Shown in pieces: positions 1 through 6,672 of a DNA stretch of 10,161 bases. Source of the stretch: CAZPWQ01 sp964590495 (GTDB taxonomy: Bacteria > Bacteroidota > Rhodothermia > Balneolales > Balneolaceae); assembly GCA_964590495.1 (NCBI GenBank), contig CAZPWQ010000124.1, positions 1 through 10,161 on the forward strand. Direction: 5' to 3'. Below the pieces are notes generated by a model. That model had not been told where the DNA came from and did not search any database. It saw only the letters and a program-made list of their open reading frames with translations. A program made the position numbers and the translations under genes. The stretch's first letter is position 1; each line of letters opens with the position of its first letter.

Positions 1-42
1 CAGCAACATCAGGTTGACTTCGATGAGAAATATCTGCTTTAA
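1..42 (+). CDS. C-terminal tail of a probable IS200-like / REP-associated tyrosine transposase (partial)
   Basis: Frame 1 reads QQHQVDFDEKYLL and then stops at 40-42. A tail of the form (V/I)-x-(F/Y)-D-E-(K/R)-Y-(L/I) ending the protein is what I know from Y1-type REP-associated transposases (TnpA-REP) of Bacteroidota and neighbours. The hairpin-rich sequence directly downstream fits that reading, because these genes are commonly flanked by short palindromes. Only 13 residues are visible: no HUH motif or catalytic tyrosine can be checked, so the identification is tentative. The alternative is the end of any unrelated gene. Confidence 0.4.
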   Translation, partial: QQHQVDFDEKYLL

Positions 43-60
43 TAAAGTCCCTTGTTTATT

Positions 61-146
61 CAACCCGCTCCGGGGTTGGCTGTCATTGGTGAATCGGTTA
101 CCCCGCATTGCATACGGGGCTATTCACGTTTAATCCCTTCGGGATT
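61..146. repeat. Cluster of three short hairpins downstream of the transposase tail
   Basis: Three inverted repeats lie in a row. CAACCC (61-66) pairs with GGGTTG (73-78); CCCCG (101-105) pairs with CGGGG (115-119) around a 9-base loop; AATCCC (132-137) pairs with GGGATT (141-146) around TTC. None is followed by a T-run, so they are not obvious terminators. Such clusters next to IS200-like transposase genes are usually read as the mobile element's own recognition or REP-like sequences. That link is inferred here from position. Confidence 0.55.
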
Positions 147-194
147 TAGGGGATAAATGAGTTCGGAGGCGGAGACGAATCGTGACGGATTTTT

Positions 195-240
195 TAGCAT
201 GTTGCAATTTATTTCAATACTATTAAATTAGTACATGCTA
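195..240. promoter_or_regulatory. AT-rich leader of the first propeller gene with a perfect 8-bp inverted repeat
   Basis: TAGCATGT (195-202) and ACATGCTA (233-240) are exact reverse complements separated by 30 very AT-rich bases, and the second arm ends 6 bases before the ATG at 247. It could be an operator or a leader hairpin that includes the translation start region. No -7/-33 promoter elements of the Bacteroidota type can be placed with confidence. Confidence 0.25.
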
Positions 241-246
241 CTATAG

Positions 247-1518
247 ATGAAATATCTCATGAGATTATCAACTATTACATTGCTATTTATTATTTTTCTC
301 TGGGCATGTTCGGCAAAAGAGAGCCGGGAAATAGAAAGCCAGGAGTTCGCCGATACCACGGATCAAATCAACGAATCTGCTCCGACTGAGGAGACGCATT
401 CCACCCCCTCAGATGACAGAGCTGTTTACGAGGTACAGTTTGAACGGGAGCAAACCTTTTCCTCCACCGATGAAGTGATCATCGGAGATATCGCGACATT
501 CACAGTCGATGACAGCAACCATGTCTATATTGCAGATGGTGATAAAACTACCATTCATGTATTTAATCCCGATGGCAGTTATTTGAAAAACCTTGGACGG
601 CGGGGAAACGGACCGGGAGAGTTTGCCGAATTAAACCGTTATACAACTATGACTTTTCACTCAAATCGATTGTTTGTAACGGATTTCTATGCTGATGTTC
701 CAAAGGGAGTTCAAATATTCTTACCGGAAGAACTAAGCTTTTCCCATACAATTAAATTAGTTGCTGAAAACAGGAATGATTATGCAAAGTTGCAAGGATA
801 TTTGCCCAAACGGTTTTTCCCGTTGAATGACGGGACGTTTCTGGTCTCCTATAGACATTCAGATGAATATGAGGAGAAGGATAAAACAAGTTTTGTTTAT
901 TACGTAATTCAGGATGATAAAGGACATATTGTGAGCGGTCCGGTTTTAAAACAAAAAGGGCTTACCTATTTAGTCCATGAGCATCCGGGCGGGTATATGC
1001 ATCTTATGCACTCTTTTCCTTTTCATGGGAAATCATTACTTGCCGTATCCGGCGATGATCAATTATTTACAGCATGGACAGGAGATTTTAAAATTGATGT
1101 TTATAATTCTGAAGGCCAGCAGGTGCGAACAATCCAACATCCATTTGATAATATAGTATTTGATAAGGATCAGGTTATTAAACGTTATGAAGAGACTAAC
1201 TATATGTGGCGGTTGGGCGACGGGGTAGCCCTGAAGATGATTCGCGAGGCCAATAACCTGCCGGAAAGATGGCCGGCCCTCGAAACCATATTTTTTGATG
1301 ATGAAGATCGCCTGTGGGCGGCCACAATCGTAGAGGACTTCGATATATATGAATGGTGGGTGCTTGAAAAAACGGGCGAAGTGATTAAAAAATTTGAATG
1401 GCCACGCGATGAACCTATTGAAGCCGCAAATAACGATTTCATGTACACCCGCGAAACCGATGAGGAGACCGGGGTGCAGGAGATTGTACGGTACCGGATT
1501 TTATGGAATAACTTTTAG
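247..1518 (+). CDS. 6-bladed beta-propeller lipoprotein, copy 1
   Basis: Predicted envelope lipoprotein of 423 residues in the 6-bladed beta-propeller (NHL-like, Bacteroidota) family; its ligand or partner is unknown. Residues 1-20 form a signal peptide with Arg6 and a hydrophobic core, ending in lipobox LWAC with Cys21 as the lipidation site. A polar Ser/Glu/Thr-rich linker runs to about residue 60, followed by the propeller. The family signature is at 104-126, with HVFNPDGSY then GRRGNGPGEF. Near the C-terminus are WWVL (370-373), a FEWPR strand and a final VRYRI. The next ATG at 259 (residue 5, MRLSTIT) is an equally good start and matches the beginning of copy 2 (MRLTAT). It is the most diverged array member in the linker, lacking the ENLTVY-type motif of the other copies. 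Family assignment is firm; function is not. Confidence 0.88.
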   Translation: MKYLMRLSTITLLFIIFLWACSAKESREIESQEFADTTDQINESAPTEETHSTPSDDRAVYEVQFEREQTFSSTDEVIIGDIATFTVDDSNHVYIADGDKTTIHVFNPDGSYLKNLGRRGNGPGEFAELNRYTTMTFHSNRLFVTDFYADVPKGVQIFLPEELSFSHTIKLVAENRNDYAKLQGYLPKRFFPLNDGTFLVSYRHSDEYEEKDKTSFVYYVIQDDKGHIVSGPVLKQKGLTYLVHEHPGGYMHLMHSFPFHGKSLLAVSGDDQLFTAWTGDFKIDVYNSEGQQVRTIQHPFDNIVFDKDQVIKRYEETNYMWRLGDGVALKMIREANNLPERWPALETIFFDDEDRLWAATIVEDFDIYEWWVLEKTGEVIKKFEWPRDEPIEAANNDFMYTRETDEETGVQEIVRYRILWNNF

Positions 1519-1542
1519 CAAAAAGCTAATGAGCATGTTACC

Positions 1543-1642
1543 AGATCCGCAAAGTTTCTAAAACTTTGCGGATCTTTATAAGGCAAAGACCTGTCAGGTT
1601 TCTCGCAAAGCGATCCCTTCGGGGGAAAAACCTGACAGGTCT
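1543..1642. repeat. Two-hairpin repeat, copy A (long second loop)
   Basis: Hairpin 1 is a perfect 15-bp stem: AGATCCGCAAAGTTT (1543-1557), loop CTA, complement at 1561-1575. After an 11-base linker (1576-1586), hairpin 2 has arms AGACCTGTCAGGTTT (1587-1601) and its complement (1628-1642). Its loop is 26 bases and contains small nested stems (TCGC/GCGA at 1603-1613; CCC/GGG around 1615-1623), whereas the other copies have 3-base loops. It starts 25 bases after the stop of copy 1. The sequence after each stem is not a clean T-run, so a repeat or MITE-like palindrome is more likely than a dedicated terminator. Confidence 0.9.
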
Positions 1643-1751
1643 GGCGATTAATTTAAAGCCTGAAGCGATGATACTACAACTGCATAAAATCCCGGTAAGA
1701 ATATCCCTGTGGGGTTGTTCTAAGCCTGTAACTGACATATAATCCACCATT

Positions 1752-2993
1752 ATGAGATTAACAGCAACTTTAATTTGGTTAACGGTTTTCGGATTAATTA
1801 TTGGTTGTTCATCAAACAACTCATCCGAAACCCCGAATGAAGATATGTCCACCGTTCCCGATCATATCAGGGAGGTGGATAGCCTTACCGTCTATTCGAC
1901 GGATGCCGAACCTGCAATGGATATCGAATTTAAACGTGAGACGACATTCACAGACGATGTGGGGATCGGAACGATGGGAAATATGGCTGTGGATGAGCAA
2001 GGCAGGGTTTTTGTTGCGGAAGGTGGATTCTTGCAAAAACGACAAATGATTCATGTTTTTAACCCAGACGGGAGCTATTTGACCGGAATGGGCAGATCGG
2101 GAAAAGGTCCGGGTGAATTTCAAAGTATTTCAGGTATACATATTCATTCAGGCTATTTGTTTGCTTATGACAATCAATTGCAGAGGATAAATATTTTCTC
2201 GCTAGGTTCTTTTACTCATCACCGTACAGTAATCCTGAACCCGCAAAGCTGGGATAGTATTGAAGAACTGGATGGCTCCCGTTCGGATCCGGTAAATCAT
2301 TATATCAGAAATGACAGCACCGTTCTGTTCGGCTTTACCGAACCGCTGTCACCAGGCAACCCAAATGATCGATATCGCCGGTATTATCTTATGGATTGGG
2401 AGGGTAATATCATTTCCGGTAAGGTATTTGAGGAGAAGGATGTGAATTTTTATTCCGGGCCCGGCGTTCCCGGTCCGCAATTGACTGCCTCGCCTACTCT
2501 GACATTCGACAGAAGTGCGCTGATAGCTGTATCAGATGACGGATATATCTATTCCGCCTGGACAGAAGATTTTCTGGTCAAAGTAAATGATCCCAACGGA
2601 CAGTACCTGCGGGCTTTTTACTACCCGTACAAAAAGAGCGCGATGATCCGCGACGACATCCTGGATCGATATGGGGACAGGTCCCGGCAATTCCAGCAGG
2701 GGATCCGCAATAAAGAATTCCCGGAAACCTGGCCGGCATTACACTATATGCTTATGGATGATAAAAACCGGCTCTGGATATCTACTATTACTGATGATGA
2801 AAAGATGTATGATTGGTGGGTATTGGATGAATATGGTAAGTTGTTGGCCAGATTCAAATGGCCGGGAAAACGATTATACAGGGACACAGAAGAAAGACCA
2901 ATCAAATTGATAAAAAATGGATACCTCTATGCCGTGGAAACCGAGGAGCCATGGGTTCAGAAAATTGTTCGGTATCGGATTGAGATGAAATAA
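1752..2993 (+). CDS. 6-bladed beta-propeller lipoprotein, copy 2
   Basis: Predicted lipoprotein of 413 residues, paralogous to its neighbours. The signal peptide MRLTATLIWLTVFGLIIG ends in lipobox IIGC (Cys19). A short Asn/Ser-rich spacer leads to the linker DSLTVYSTDAEP, which is shared in form with copies 3 and 4. The signature HVFNPDGSY...GRSGKGPGEF lies at 101-123, the WW(V)L pair at Trp355-Trp356, and the protein ends KIVRYRIEMK. A lipid-anchored surface or periplasmic propeller is the reading from family knowledge; I cannot say what it binds. No strong ribosome-binding site is visible before the ATG, which is common in Bacteroidota. The leader of 233 bases after copy 1 carries repeat copy A, so this gene may well have its own promoter. 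Confidence 0.9.
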   Translation: MRLTATLIWLTVFGLIIGCSSNNSSETPNEDMSTVPDHIREVDSLTVYSTDAEPAMDIEFKRETTFTDDVGIGTMGNMAVDEQGRVFVAEGGFLQKRQMIHVFNPDGSYLTGMGRSGKGPGEFQSISGIHIHSGYLFAYDNQLQRINIFSLGSFTHHRTVILNPQSWDSIEELDGSRSDPVNHYIRNDSTVLFGFTEPLSPGNPNDRYRRYYLMDWEGNIISGKVFEEKDVNFYSGPGVPGPQLTASPTLTFDRSALIAVSDDGYIYSAWTEDFLVKVNDPNGQYLRAFYYPYKKSAMIRDDILDRYGDRSRQFQQGIRNKEFPETWPALHYMLMDDKNRLWISTITDDEKMYDWWVLDEYGKLLARFKWPGKRLYRDTEERPIKLIKNGYLYAVETEEPWVQKIVRYRIEMK

Positions 2994-3047
2994 GCTATAA
3001 GGTCTGTAGCCGACAATAAATTTACCCGGTCGTATAGTGCTACTTCC

Positions 3048-3124
3048 AGACCCGCAAAGTTTTAAAAACTTTGCGGGTCTTTATAAGGCAAAGACCTGTC
3101 AGGTTTTGGAAACCTGACAGGTCT
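3048..3124. repeat. Two-hairpin repeat, copy B
   Basis: Hairpin 1 is AGACCCGCAAAGTTT (3048-3062), loop TAA, complement 3066-3080. The 11-base linker (3081-3091) is identical to that of copy A. Hairpin 2 is AGACCTGTCAGGTTT (3092-3106), loop TGG, complement 3110-3124. Both stems are perfect over 15 bp. It begins 55 bases after the stop of propeller copy 2. With one more pair of bases at each side the unit is bounded by CCAGACC and GGTCTGG. Confidence 0.93.
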
Positions 3125-3248
3125 GGTGATAAAAGCCCGGGGCAAAGATTATAGATTGTGGTCTGGAATATGGATTAACTAAAGATTAAAAAAACAAAAG
3201 GGTGTTATCTAATCTCCTTATGTTTTTCAAGCTATCTAATTACAATAC

Positions 3249-3817
3249 ATGCAATATTCCCAACAATTATTACTGATCATACTACTATGCTTGTTCCTTG
3301 TTCAATGCTCCAATAATTCTGCATCAGAAAAAGCAGAATATATACGGGAGCTTGAAAATCTCACAGTTTATCCGGCCGATTCTGAGCCGACCTATGAGGT
3401 GGATCTTGTCCAAGAGCAGTCTTTTGGTGGGGGAGAAGATCCGGGAGAACCCTATTTGAGAATTATTACCGGTTGTTCTGTGGATGACAATGACCGGGTG
3501 ATTATCAGGGGATTGAATAGCGATTTTAAAACCGAGCTTTATGTCTATAATCCCGACGGGTCGTACCGCAGGCAAATCGGCCGATCCGGTAGGGGACCGG
3601 GTGAATACGAATTCGTATCACCAAACTTTCAAATCAATACGGGCAGGGTTTTTCTGCGTGACGAAACAACCGAACGCCTTAGCATTTTTACCACCGATGA
3701 TTACTCATTTGAAAAAACAACAAAACTTCAGGATTGGAACGTCAGAGACCTTGAGGCGGTCCGGAAAGCTGGGAGAGCAAAATAGTCAAATACCGCATCA
3801 ACCTGACAGAACGATAA
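3249..3817 (+). pseudogene. 6-bladed beta-propeller lipoprotein, copy 3, broken by an internal deletion
   Basis: The open frame 3249-3785 gives 178 residues: a signal-like segment ending LVQC (Cys20), linker ENLTVYPADSEP, signature YNPDGSY...GRSGRGPGEY ending at about residue 120, and sequence parallel to copy 4 as far as LEAVR (about residue 172). It then stops. In frame 2, bases 3764-3817 read ESWESKIVKYRINLTER and stop, which is the C-terminus of this family (copy 2 ends KIVRYRIEMK, copy 4 ends YRIELTER). The gene therefore lost about 215 internal codons, judged against copy 4, with a frame change at the junction near 3762-3767. Only about two of six blades remain, so a folded propeller is unlikely. 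The signal peptide is also weak: no Lys/Arg before the hydrophobic core and Gln at the -1 lipobox position. It is closest to copy 4. Confidence 0.87.
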
Positions 3818-3862
3818 CTTCATAAAGGTATTATCTCAACAGTGTGTCAACGATTGTTTTTC

Positions 3863-5065
3863 ATGAATCGACTTTTCGTTACATTTGTAAGCCTTTTCCT
3901 TGCAAGCTGTTCGGCGGAGACCGGTCGGGTTCAAGAGGTTATTCCCGGCCATGTTCTTGAAATTGAGAACCTTACCATGTTCCCCTTCGATACCGAACCT
4001 GTGTTCGCTATTGAGCTGATTCCCGAACAGACGTTTGGTGATACGGGAGAGCCGTACCTGAGAAATGTCATGGACAGTCGTGTGGATGACAAAGGTCGCG
4101 TGCTGATTAGGGAGATGATAAATATGGACGCACAGCCGCTTCATGTCTATAACCCTGATGGTTCATACCGCACACAAGTCGGCAGGATTGGAAGAGGGCC
4201 GGGTGAATATAATATGGTTTCCACTTTTTCCGTGAGTGCGGGCAAGCTCTTCTTGCGTGACATGCTGACAAGACGCCTGCACATCTTTGACTCAGAGACC
4301 TACACGTTTGAGCGAAGCCAGAAGCTGGAGGATTGGAGCGTGATGGACCATAAAGCCGTGCAGAATATGAGACTCTTTACGTTTTATACCAGAGATGATG
4401 GCAATCACATAGCACATTTCTATAATGGACTTGATCCAGCGGCAGATTCCGTTCGCCAGACGTTTATGCTCGTCAATTCAGATGGAGATGTTCTGAATCT
4501 CGAACCGCTGGAAATTCCAGACAGATACTCCATATTGAGAGGCGGACAGAGGCTGCCGCAGGTAGTCCCATCTATTATTGGAGGAGCTTCGAAATTCGCC
4601 CTGTCGGGTGACGGAACGATGTATGCGGCCGGGCCTGATGGTTTCCTGATCAAGAAATTTGATGACCGGTGGAGGTATCAATCAGCCTTTTACTACACGG
4701 TCAAGGCCCCGCCATATGATTATGAGTCATTATTTGAGGGCGCAGGGCAAAAGGCTCCGAGTTCTATCAGACAACAGCCTTCGCCTGCGGGTGAAATTGA
4801 GGTTCCCGATGATATCAATCCAGTTTTGATAGAGATGAAGGTTGATGATGAAAACAGGATTTGGACAAGAGTGAGAACAGAGGACCAGGACACAGTCGAA
4901 TGGTGGGTACTTAAAAATACAGGGGAACTGCTGGCAAAATTCACCTGGCCACGTAAAGAACCCATTGCTGAGATAAAAAACGGATATCTCTATTCAGAAA
5001 TTAGTGGCTTTGGTGACGAAGCAGGGAAAGTTATTCGATACAGAATTGAATTAACAGAACGATGA
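3863..5065 (+). CDS. 6-bladed beta-propeller lipoprotein, copy 4
   Basis: Predicted lipoprotein of 400 residues from the ATG at 3863. A GTG at 3842 would add 7 residues (MCQRLFF) ahead of a normal signal peptide, so 3863 is preferred: MNRLFVTFVSLFLAS, lipobox LASC, Cys16. The linker ENLTMFPFDTEP follows, then the propeller with signature HVYNPDGSY...GRIGRGPGEY from residue 94. The WWVL motif (Trp347-Trp348), FTWPR and the terminal VIRYRIELTER match the other copies. It lies 45 bases after the remnant end of copy 3 and no two-hairpin repeat separates them, unlike the other junctions. That suggests copies 3 and 4 arose as a close pair; they also resemble each other most. Function beyond a secreted propeller is unknown. 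Confidence 0.9.
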   Translation: MNRLFVTFVSLFLASCSAETGRVQEVIPGHVLEIENLTMFPFDTEPVFAIELIPEQTFGDTGEPYLRNVMDSRVDDKGRVLIREMINMDAQPLHVYNPDGSYRTQVGRIGRGPGEYNMVSTFSVSAGKLFLRDMLTRRLHIFDSETYTFERSQKLEDWSVMDHKAVQNMRLFTFYTRDDGNHIAHFYNGLDPAADSVRQTFMLVNSDGDVLNLEPLEIPDRYSILRGGQRLPQVVPSIIGGASKFALSGDGTMYAAGPDGFLIKKFDDRWRYQSAFYYTVKAPPYDYESLFEGAGQKAPSSIRQQPSPAGEIEVPDDINPVLIEMKVDDENRIWTRVRTEDQDTVEWWVLKNTGELLAKFTWPRKEPIAEIKNGYLYSEISGFGDEAGKVIRYRIELTER

Positions 5066-5399
5066 AGGCTATCCAAACTCACTGTGTCTAAGTTATACTA
5101 TATAAATAGTCCCCTCTGAAAAAGCAGGTGAGTTTTACGCCCGTAACTTCAATTATCTGTTCCTGGTCCAAATTTCTGAGTAAGATTCACAATGCTATTT
5201 TCAGACCCGCAAAGTTTTTAAAACTTTGCGGGTCTTCATAAGCCAAAGACCTGTCAGGTTTTGAAAACCTGACAGGTCTGGTGAATAATTTTACCAAGCT
5301 GTCATTTATTGCTATTTTAGCGCTGACAGATTTCAACTTTTCTACCAGGAAACCAAGGTTGGATAAGCACCCCACCAATAACAAATAACCAACAACAAA
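5066..5399. other. Intergenic region between the propeller array and ispE
   Basis: This 334-base stretch holds repeat copy C (5203-5279) and otherwise AT-rich sequence. I see no open frame with family features. A 6-bp inverted repeat, CTGTCA (5299-5304) and TGACAG (5324-5329), lies downstream of the repeat. The last 50 bases before ispE are A/C-rich (CCAACAACAAA) with no Shine-Dalgarno motif. An ispE promoter must lie here unless ispE is read through from the array, but I cannot place it. Confidence 0.6.
5203..5279. repeat. Two-hairpin repeat, copy C
   Basis: Hairpin 1 is AGACCCGCAAAGTTT (5203-5217), loop TTA, complement 5221-5235. The linker (5236-5246) differs from copies A and B at two positions. 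Hairpin 2 is AGACCTGTCAGGTTT (5247-5261), loop TGA, complement 5265-5279. Both 15-bp stems are perfect. It begins 138 bases after the stop of propeller copy 4, so its distance from the preceding gene is not fixed. Confidence 0.93.
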
Positions 5400-6263
5400 A
5401 TGTGGATAGCTGAATCGTACGCTAAAATCAATCTCGGGCTGCATGTGCTGGAACGGCTTTCGACCGGTTATCACCATATCGAAACCGGCTTCTGTTTCCT
5501 GGAATGGAGCGACCGGTTCGAGGTACAGCAGGCAGACGAAATGGAGCTCGAAATAAGCGACGATGACATTCCCGCCGGCAAGGAGAATCTGGTTAACCGG
5601 GCCGTGGCAGTCCTTCAACAATATGTGGGACTCAAACATAATTATCATATCCGCGTCGAAAAGAAGATACCCGCCGGTGCCGGTCTGGGCGGCGGAAGCA
5701 GCAATGCGGCCATCACGCTCCGCATGTTAAACAAAATTGAAGCGCTGGGTCTGAGCGATGATGAATTGATCGATCTGAGCCGGGACCTTGGGGCTGATGT
5801 CCCCTTCTTCATCAAGGGCAGGACTGGTATCGGGCGGGGCATCGGACATGAAATTGATCCGGTTAACATCCAGCCCGACTACTGGATTGTTACCTGCTAT
5901 CCCAATCAGCCAAGCAGCACGGCCGAGGCTTATGAATATTGCCAGCCCAACCCGGATCCGGATTTCGATCTTGAAAAAACGCTAACCCAAACCGAGATCG
6001 ACGAGTGGCGGTATACGCTCTTTAATGATCTCGAACAGGCTGTTTTCCCGCGACATCACGTTGTGGGAAATCTGAAAGACCAGATGTATGAATTCGGTGC
6101 GGTATATGCCTCCATGAGCGGCAGCGGTTCGTCGGTATACGGAATTTTCGAGCAGGATTTTGTAGCTACCCATGCCTATCAGGGACTGTTGGAACTGGAA
6201 TTCCCCACGAACCTCACCCGGCCGGGCTTTTCGCCTGATTATGGGATTTATCGTAAGGAGTAA
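5400..6263 (+). CDS. ispE: 4-diphosphocytidyl-2-C-methyl-D-erythritol kinase (IspE)
   Basis: Cytosolic GHMP-superfamily kinase of the MEP pathway. It phosphorylates the 2-hydroxyl of CDP-methylerythritol with ATP, a step towards IPP and DMAPP. At 287 residues it has the usual family length. Motif 1 is AKINLGLHVLE followed by GYHHIETGF (residues 8-32), with Lys9 as the expected catalytic-site lysine. The ATP-binding glycine-rich loop is IPAGAGLGGGSSNAA (about 90-104). LGADVPFF carries the expected catalytic aspartate, Asp133. Motif 3 is MSGSGSS (239-245). All key residues are present, so it should be active. The ATG at 5400 puts the first motif at the normal distance from the N-terminus. It stands alone, without other isoprenoid genes in view. 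Confidence 0.96.
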   Translation: MWIAESYAKINLGLHVLERLSTGYHHIETGFCFLEWSDRFEVQQADEMELEISDDDIPAGKENLVNRAVAVLQQYVGLKHNYHIRVEKKIPAGAGLGGGSSNAAITLRMLNKIEALGLSDDELIDLSRDLGADVPFFIKGRTGIGRGIGHEIDPVNIQPDYWIVTCYPNQPSSTAEAYEYCQPNPDPDFDLEKTLTQTEIDEWRYTLFNDLEQAVFPRHHVVGNLKDQMYEFGAVYASMSGSGSSVYGIFEQDFVATHAYQGLLELEFPTNLTRPGFSPDYGIYRKE

Positions 6264-6324
6264 ATGTTATTCGTTGTGTTTCGTTTTTTGCGGCAGGTTT
6301 TCATTCCCCGCAGTTGACCCACCC

Positions 6325-6384
6325 CAAACCCCTCCTCCCGAACCGTCGGGACTGAAACCCACAGCGAAACAAGGAGGGGCTTTG
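6325..6384. repeat. Nested inverted repeat
   Basis: CAAACCCCTCCT (6325-6336) pairs with AGGAGGGGCTTTG (6372-6384) apart from one bulged C. Inside it, TCCCGA (6336-6341) pairs with TCGGGA (6346-6351) around ACCG; the two stems share base 6336. The CCCCTCCT/AGGAGGGG type of arm recurs in intergenic repeats of Bacteroidota as I know them, but its role is unknown. Confidence 0.5.
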
Positions 6385-6412
6385 AAATTGCTGATATCTT
6401 TGAAAAGAGTCA

Positions 6413-6453
6413 CTCCTTCCTTGTCCGCCCGGTTTTGGCGGATAGGGAAGGAG
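6413..6453. repeat. 17-bp hairpin
   Basis: The arm 6413-6429 (CTCCTTCCTTGTCCGCC) pairs with 6437-6453 (GGCGGATAGGGAAGGAG) over all 17 positions if two G-U wobbles are allowed, around a 7-base loop at 6430-6436. On the + strand it would be a very stable RNA hairpin. There is no downstream T-run, so intrinsic termination is not indicated. Confidence 0.7.
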
Positions 6454-6672
6454 CCGGAGCCTGCTCAACGAAGCCTTGCTTTTTGGGCGTAGTTGAGGAT
6501 GGGTCCGAAAAGCAACGGGGCATGACAATTCCCCCGACTGTAAAGCCAGCAGCAAGCGAAAGTAAAAATCACAAGCGAGATAATTCATTCCCTCGAATGA
6601 CAGGGCAGTGATCCTTGGCTGGTCTGTTGCCATGAAACTGCTAACTGCCGCTGCCTCCTGCCACTTCTTACC

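Larger units (their letters stand above)
6264..6672. other. Non-coding, palindrome-rich region upstream of the assembly gap
   Basis: About 410 bases after ispE contain no open frame with recognisable protein features; frames that stay open on both strands overlap each other and have low-complexity translations. The sequence is richer in C/G tracts than the surrounding leaders and holds two sizeable inverted repeats, listed separately. It looks like accumulated intergenic repeat sequence. A gene truncated by the gap cannot be excluded at the right end. Confidence 0.5.

Noticed and set aside
1538..1852. Minus-strand open frame of about 100 codons
   Set aside because: It runs through the two-hairpin repeat and into the signal peptide region of propeller copy 2; the translation has no family features.
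3048..3080. First hairpin of the repeat as an intrinsic terminator
   Set aside because: The stem is followed by TTATAAGG and not by a T-run, and the distance to the upstream stop codon varies from 25 to 138 bases among copies. A termination role is possible but not supported.
3206..3240. Direct repeat TATCTAAT at 3206-3213 and 3233-3240
   Set aside because: Eight AT-rich bases repeated once in an AT-rich leader is within chance expectation.
3541..3825. Alternative + strand frame overlapping copy 3
   Set aside because: Its translation has no similarity to the paralogues; the true C-terminal remnant is in frame 2 and ends at 3817.
3842..3862. GTG start for propeller copy 4
   Set aside because: It would place MCQRLFF ahead of a complete signal peptide; the ATG at 3863 gives the normal lipoprotein N-terminus.
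1543..5279. Could the three repeat copies be a CRISPR array?
   Set aside because: They are 1.5 to 2 kb apart with genes between, each is a pair of long perfect palindromes, and there are no spacers or cas genes.
5187..5648. Minus-strand open frame of about 150 codons
   Set aside because: It overlaps repeat copy C and the N-terminal third of ispE, which is a certain gene on the other strand.
6172..6633. Overlapping open frames on both strands after and over the ispE end
   Set aside because: They are antiparallel to each other, proline/serine/arginine-rich, start inside ispE or cross the hairpins, and look like chance frames in GC-skewed repeat sequence.
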